The position numbers were made by a program, and so were the translations under genes. Source: Symbiodinium natans (taxonomy: Eukaryota; Sar; Dinophyceae; Suessiales; Symbiodiniaceae). From it: a stretch of DNA of 64,000 bases. The stretch covers positions 1,745,430 through 1,809,429 of the forward strand of contig CAJNDS010000335.1 in NCBI GenBank assembly GCA_905221605.1. The letters are read 5' to 3'. Under the pieces are notes generated by a model that saw only the letters and a list, made by a program, of their open reading frames with translations, ran no database searches and had not been told where the DNA came from. Below are positions 62,501 to 64,000 of this stretch, piece after piece; position 1 is the stretch's first letter; every line of letters begins with the position of its first letter.

Positions 62501-63483
62501 ACATATAGGGCCCCCGAAAGGGGCCCTGATTTAGAAAGCTACCCAGCGCCTAGACAGCTTGGGCCCAGGGGTTGAAGGTTTAGGGTTTAGGGTTTGGGGT
62601 TTAGGGTTTAGGGTTTCGGGTTTAGGGTTTAGGGTTTAGCTGTTCGGGTTGAGGGTTTAGGCTGAAGCCACTCAGGCTCGTGACTGCCCATAACAGCTCG
62701 CTGATTGCGAAGAGGCACAGCAGGATTGAGGGTTGAGGGGTTTAGGGTTTAGGGTTTAGGGTTTAGGGTTTAGGGTTTAGGGTAACCCTAAGCTTCATAG
62801 ACTCAGAAAACAGCTGAAAGCCTTGCTAACCAGTTCTCATGTAATGTTGGGGTTGCCCTTCTAGGGGTCCCTCCCTAAACCCTAAACCCTAAACCCTAAA
62901 CCCTAAACCCTAAACCCTAAACCCTAAACCCTAAACCCTAAACCCTAAACCCTAAACCCTAAACCCTAAACCTATCCCTTAAGGAGGCGGCTTACCTGAT
63001 CCCTAAAACCCCGAATCAAGAATGTCAGACTTGCACCCCTACAGGTTCCTCTTAATGTACTCCTGATATGGTTTAGGGTTTAGGGTTTAGGGTTTAGGGT
63101 TTAGGGTTTAGGGTTTAGGGTTTAGGGTTTAGGGTTTAGGGTTTAGGGTTTAGGTTTGGGGTTTTGGGTTTAGGCCCTCTACGACCCTAAGGATCTTTAG
63201 AAAGGGTCCCCAAAACCCAAGGGTACAGGGTACCTCACCTTCTTTCAAGGGTTCTGATGTCTGGGCACTTGGGCTGCATAGGGTATGAAAGGGGTAGGTG
63301 AAGGGGCCACGTAACTACCCGAAGTATCCCTAAGCCTTCATAGCCCTAAACCCTAAACCCTAAACCCTAAACCCTAAACCCTAAACCCTAAACCCTAAAC
63401 CCTAAACCCTTGTGCAGGTTTGCTTTTGAGGCCTTCGACTGCTATGTCGCTCTGTTCTATGTGGGCTTCGTGCAGCAGGACAC
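47593..63483 (+). CDS. Anoctamin/TMEM16-family membrane protein (channel or lipid scramblase), 3' incomplete
   Basis: Anoctamins are ten-helix membrane proteins acting as chloride channels or scramblases. A first exon is possible at 47593-47698 (MDAKEHGTRTFFTKPQAPKP). Recognised exons: 49129-49191 (AAVHRYFGSEV); 50038-50116 (ALYFAWMNHFTLWLLAPAGV, first helix); 50925-51012 (PYLPFHSLFVVFWTLGC); 51751-51798 (WDRHCSELAWQWNAP); 53543-53677 (ending HPYSTG); 54887-54968 (YYPYTSRIMAYIFSASW); 55791 to about 55835 (AVVTSLMLVSPVLLG); 57008 to about 57097 (MAFSAMICSLNLQGYMDAP); 60531-60587 (SPKEYFGIMSVAPIVLHVT); 61833 to about 61920 (MNRLYRFVAEWLTELENHEP); 62164-62213 (DPTYQPHSPLIL); 63418-63483 (FAFEAFDCYVALFYVGFVQQ). 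Order and motifs match the family, notably L-T-x-x-E-N-H and the helix ending L-F-Y-x-x-F. Donors include GA at 49192 and GC at 50117 and 60588. Three donors are uncertain, most N-terminal exons are missing, and the C-terminus lies beyond 63.5 kb. Confidence 0.85.
48499..48596. mobile_element. TIR element, family D
   Basis: GGAAGTTACATGATTTCTCA at the left, TAAGGGACTATGTAACTACC at the right, TTACTTTCTTTAAAGG inside. About 98 nt, the most compact D copy. Confidence 0.8.
49470..49600. mobile_element. Family C fragment abutting family A fragment
   Basis: ATAACCCACTTGTAAGCCCC ... GGTCAGAAGTACACTTAC is internal family C sequence. It runs directly into CTAGGACCCAGAGTAGGCCC, the family A left end, which breaks off at a TTTAGGG tract. 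Inside anoctamin intron 49192-50037. Confidence 0.6.
50161..50286 (+). repeat. TTTAGGG array in anoctamin intron
   Basis: About 17 units, the last four TTTGGGG. It starts about 45 nt after the exon encoding the first membrane helix of the anoctamin gene. Confidence 0.95.
50519..50652. mobile_element. TIR element, family C, in an anoctamin intron
   Basis: TACTTGGAGGTTCATGGCAC at the left and TTAGGTACCGTGAGCCTCC at the right, in intron 50117-50924. Confidence 0.8.
50735..50900. repeat. CCCCAAA / CCCCTAAA variant array
   Basis: Mixed units of 6-9 nt (CCCCAAA, CCCCTAAA, CCCCCTAAA) end just before the exon at 50925. Confidence 0.9.
52246..52332. mobile_element. Family F element
   Basis: CATAAGGGCCCCCGAATATA ... 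GGACCCCAGTAAGGTAACCC, CCTAAGATCGTAGGCCCCCC. In anoctamin intron 51799-53542. Confidence 0.55.
52355..52515. mobile_element. TIR element, family C, in an anoctamin intron
   Basis: TACTTGGAGGTTCATGGTAC and GTACCATGAACCTCCAAG form an almost perfect inverted repeat. A second right end (GTACCATGAACCCCCAAGTA) follows at about 52579-52598, separated by CCCTAAA units. Confidence 0.85.
52694..52796. mobile_element. TIR element, family E, in an anoctamin intron
   Basis: TACAAGGAGGGGCCTCCTAG at the left, GGGGGCCGCTCTTTGTTAGG at the right, with GGTTACAAGTCCCTT inside. Third copy in the window. Confidence 0.85.
53280..53510 (-). repeat. CCCTAAA / CCCAAAA array
   Basis: Ends with about eleven CCAAAAC units, a block-expanded variant, before the anoctamin exon at 53543. 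Confidence 0.9.
54230..54385. repeat. Direct repeat of CTACAAGCTTCGGTCACCCT
   Basis: CTACAAGCTTCGGTCACCCT plus GAAGGCCTGA occurs at about 54282 and again at about 54366, each preceded by CCCTAAA units: a tandem copy of array plus unique sequence. Confidence 0.9.
55024..55190 (-). repeat. CCCTAAA array, left arm of a facing pair
   Basis: About 24 units inside the anoctamin intron 54969-55790. It faces the TTTAGGG array at 55322-55500, with a 130-nt spacer. Confidence 0.95.
55322..55500 (+). repeat. TTTAGGG array, right arm of the facing pair
   Basis: About 25 nearly perfect units. Together with 55024-55190 it could form a very large hairpin within one intron. Confidence 0.95.
55862..56172. 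other. AT-rich insert of foreign composition
   Basis: About 310 nt without any array unit and much richer in A/T than its surroundings. It starts TTTAGTGGATTTCGTGC and ends GAATTTAGTGCGCTTCACTAAA, giving a weak TTTAGTG inverted end. Several GCGC-containing motifs (GTGCGCG, TCGCGCAC, TTCGCGCA) recur inside. The minus-strand frame at 55864-56049 has no recognised domain. It lies in an anoctamin intron and is probably an inserted element of a separate kind. Confidence 0.55.
57701..57835 (+). mobile_element. Family A fragments, two stacked left halves
   Basis: CAGAAGGCCCTTATTCC, a T run and two TTTAGGG units are followed by a second left end, ACAAGGACCCAGCGAAGGCC, then GCTTCCCTCAGAACCCCCTT. Confidence 0.6.
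58060..58870 (+). other. Array-free block with coding-like frames (duplicated segment, copy 1)
   Basis: Open frames on + include GVLDALGLPRSRVQAHHEIK (about 58208-58270) and RHNVQVARRRRHGRSTGEVY, VVALLSARQRGFSASGTPN (about 58330-58488, stop TGA), after CTTTCTGATGGCTTCCAG. A 129-codon minus-strand frame (58634-58245) overlaps, so the coding strand is unclear. From 58,490 the block is T-rich and has TTTTTATCCGTTTGCAG at about 58822. Parts recur at 58860-59400. It could be an inserted retro-copy or element within the anoctamin gene. No domain recognised. Confidence 0.45.
58985..59094 (+). mobile_element. Family A element, best complete copy
   Basis: CTAGGATGCCCAGTAGTACC, TTATTCCCTTTTTGGGGGGT, GGTTCCCTTATAAACCCC, AAAAAAGGGTACCC, then CTAGGTTACTGGGCCCCTAG. 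The ends are inverted repeats of CTAGG-x-CCCAGTA. About 110 nt, with a terminal AG usable as acceptor. Confidence 0.8.
59170..59354. mobile_element. Family C element interrupted by a TTTAGGG array
   Basis: GCAGGTTCAATGGTACTTGT at the left; an array of about eight TTTAGGG-type units follows GTGTACTTAG; family C sequence resumes at ATGACTGTACTTCTAACC; right end AACACCTCCAAG. It sits precisely between halves of the copy-2 duplicate. Confidence 0.8.
59395..59600 (+). repeat. GGTTTAGGGG variant array
   Basis: GGGTTTA, GGGGTTTA and GAGTTTA units of mixed length; no coding content. Confidence 0.85.
60263..60497 (+). repeat. Long TTTAGGG array in anoctamin gene
   Basis: About 33 units with scattered TTCAGGG and TCTAGGG variants. 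It ends about 35 nt before the exon at 60531. Confidence 0.95.
60728..60800. repeat. AAGCCTA tandem repeat
   Basis: Seven or eight AAGCCTA units, another heptamer variant expanded as a block, in an anoctamin intron. Confidence 0.9.
60890..60990. mobile_element. Family F-like element
   Basis: GGTCTACGATGATAATACCC, TGATAAGGGGTTCCTACTAG, ATCTATATTCGGGGTCCC. Diverged; the frames at 60963-61316 downstream are open on both strands and unassigned. Confidence 0.4.
61400..61508. mobile_element. TIR element, family B
   Basis: CCCTAAGGGTCCATGTGCCT at the left and AGGTACATGGACCCTTAGGG at the right, core ACTTGGGCCCCAAAG. The best-preserved B copy, in an anoctamin intron. Confidence 0.9.
63221..63322. 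mobile_element. Family D element
   Basis: GGTACCTCACCTTCTTTCAA at the left, GGGGCCACGTAACTACCC at the right. It lies about 95 nt before the anoctamin exon at 63418. Confidence 0.65.
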
Positions 63484-63691
63484 GTGAGAGACTGTCTTGG
63501 GGGTTTGGTTGCTCTGTTTATGGGTGCTGGGTTGGGGTTGTAGGGCGTGGGGTGTAGGCTTGGGGTTTGGGTTGAGGGTTTAGGGTTTAGGGTTTAGGGT
63601 TTGGGGTTTAGGGTTTAGGGTTTGGGGTTTAGGGTTTAGGGTTTAGGGTTTAGGGTTTAGGGGCAGGCCTTCGAGATTTTAGCTCAGGATT

Positions 63692-63928
63692 GTGTGGTCC
63701 CTTGAATGCAGGACTTCTAGGCTGCCCCAGCCCTCAGCGTTCGCTTTGGTGTGTGCGCGGCACACTGAAAAGGTTCCCGAGCCAGCCCCAAGTTTTTCCA
63801 CGGTCCCCCTTGTGCTGCTTTGGGTGCTGCGTATAGGTAGCACTAAGCCTTTTTGGTTCTACAAAGCTCCATCAAACCCAACGGGGTACGGCTTTCCCCT
63901 GGAAGCCCTCAACCCTAGAGCCCCCTAA
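63692..63928 (+). CDS. Possible next anoctamin exon, unconfirmed
   Basis: An open frame of 78 codons follows ATGCAG at about 63710: SRLPQPSAFALVCARHTEKV, with a hydrophobic stretch VPLVLLWVL. The phase from exon 63483 (AC+G) fits. The family would have an M/E-x-L-x-x-Q-L segment here, which is not clear, so this is only suggested. Confidence 0.3.
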   Translation: MWSLECRTSRLPQPSAFALVCARHTEKVPEPAPSFSTVPLVLLWVLRIGSTKPFWFYKAPSNPTGYGFPLEALNPRAP

Positions 63929-64000
63929 ACCTTAGGCCTTAAACCCTAAACCCGGTTTCCCCAAAACCCAAAACCCAAAACCCTAAACCCTAAACCGTAA

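Larger units (their letters stand above)
1..64000. repeat. Interspersed telomere-type heptamer arrays, window-wide
   Basis: Tracts of TTTAGGG or CCCTAAA, from two to more than thirty units, recur every few hundred bases in both orientations. Variant units are common: TTTGGGG, TTCAGGG, CTTAGGG, TTTCGGG and their complements. Longer CCCTAAA arrays lie near 478-597, 3135-3261, 7246-7380, 9498-9624, 16586-16671, 19083-19198, 21374-21452, 25679-25759, 26057-26157, 31117-31200, 32812-32901, 36294-36383, 43271-43378, 57479-57558 and 63345-63409. Longer TTTAGGG arrays lie near 6190-6289, 9739-9812, 18185-18260, 26251-26341, 27463-27540, 31317-31420, 59824-59911 and 63069-63153. TTTAGGG is the telomere unit of dinoflagellates and most plants, but these are interstitial: exons lie between them. 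Array translation produces spurious ORFs ending GFRV or NPKP. Confidence 0.98.

Overview
This window looks like nuclear DNA from a dinoflagellate. Four things point there. Tracts of the telomere-type heptamer TTTAGGG/CCCTAAA and its variants occur in both orientations from end to end. Two recognisable eukaryotic genes are cut into exons of roughly 40-135 nt. Many of their introns fit only a GC or GA donor rather than GT. Dozens of short terminal-inverted-repeat (TIR) elements resemble the introners known from dinoflagellates. Every exon I can support reads on the + strand, as expected of the one-way gene clusters of this group. The species is not identifiable from the sequence.

Layout. 1-2.4 kb: degenerate arrays, a 0.35-kb tandem duplication and a possible last exon. 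2.4-14 kb: arrays, microsatellites, element copies and scattered isolated exon candidates. 14.8-15.9 kb: a phase-consistent three-exon 3' end of an unknown gene. 16-31 kb: many small candidate exons, several ending in stop codons. 31-36 kb: three further groups of candidate exons. 37.8-45.2 kb: a mitochondrial-type GHKL protein kinase (pyruvate or branched-chain dehydrogenase kinase family), seen through its N, G1, G2 and C-terminal boxes. 47.6-63.5 kb: an anoctamin/TMEM16-family membrane protein, followed through at least twelve exons; its 3' end is probably beyond the window.

The introns are built from two materials. One is telomere-motif arrays: around the homology-supported exons the nearest upstream array is usually CCCTAAA (16 of 20 by my count) and the nearest downstream one usually TTTAGGG (15 of 20), so introns tend to start and end with inverted telomere-like sequence, and some donors lie in the array itself (G|GTTTAGGG). 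The other is a set of at least ten TIR element families (A-J here), several of which contain a TTTAGGG array in their middle. A repeated segment at 58.1-59.4 kb has one copy without and one copy with element insertions, which is direct evidence of past mobility.

Confidence is high for the two named genes, the arrays and the element families. It is moderate to low for the other exons: short open frames between arrays are common, and at least one phase-compatible candidate (41,027-41,102) falls inside an intron fixed by homology.
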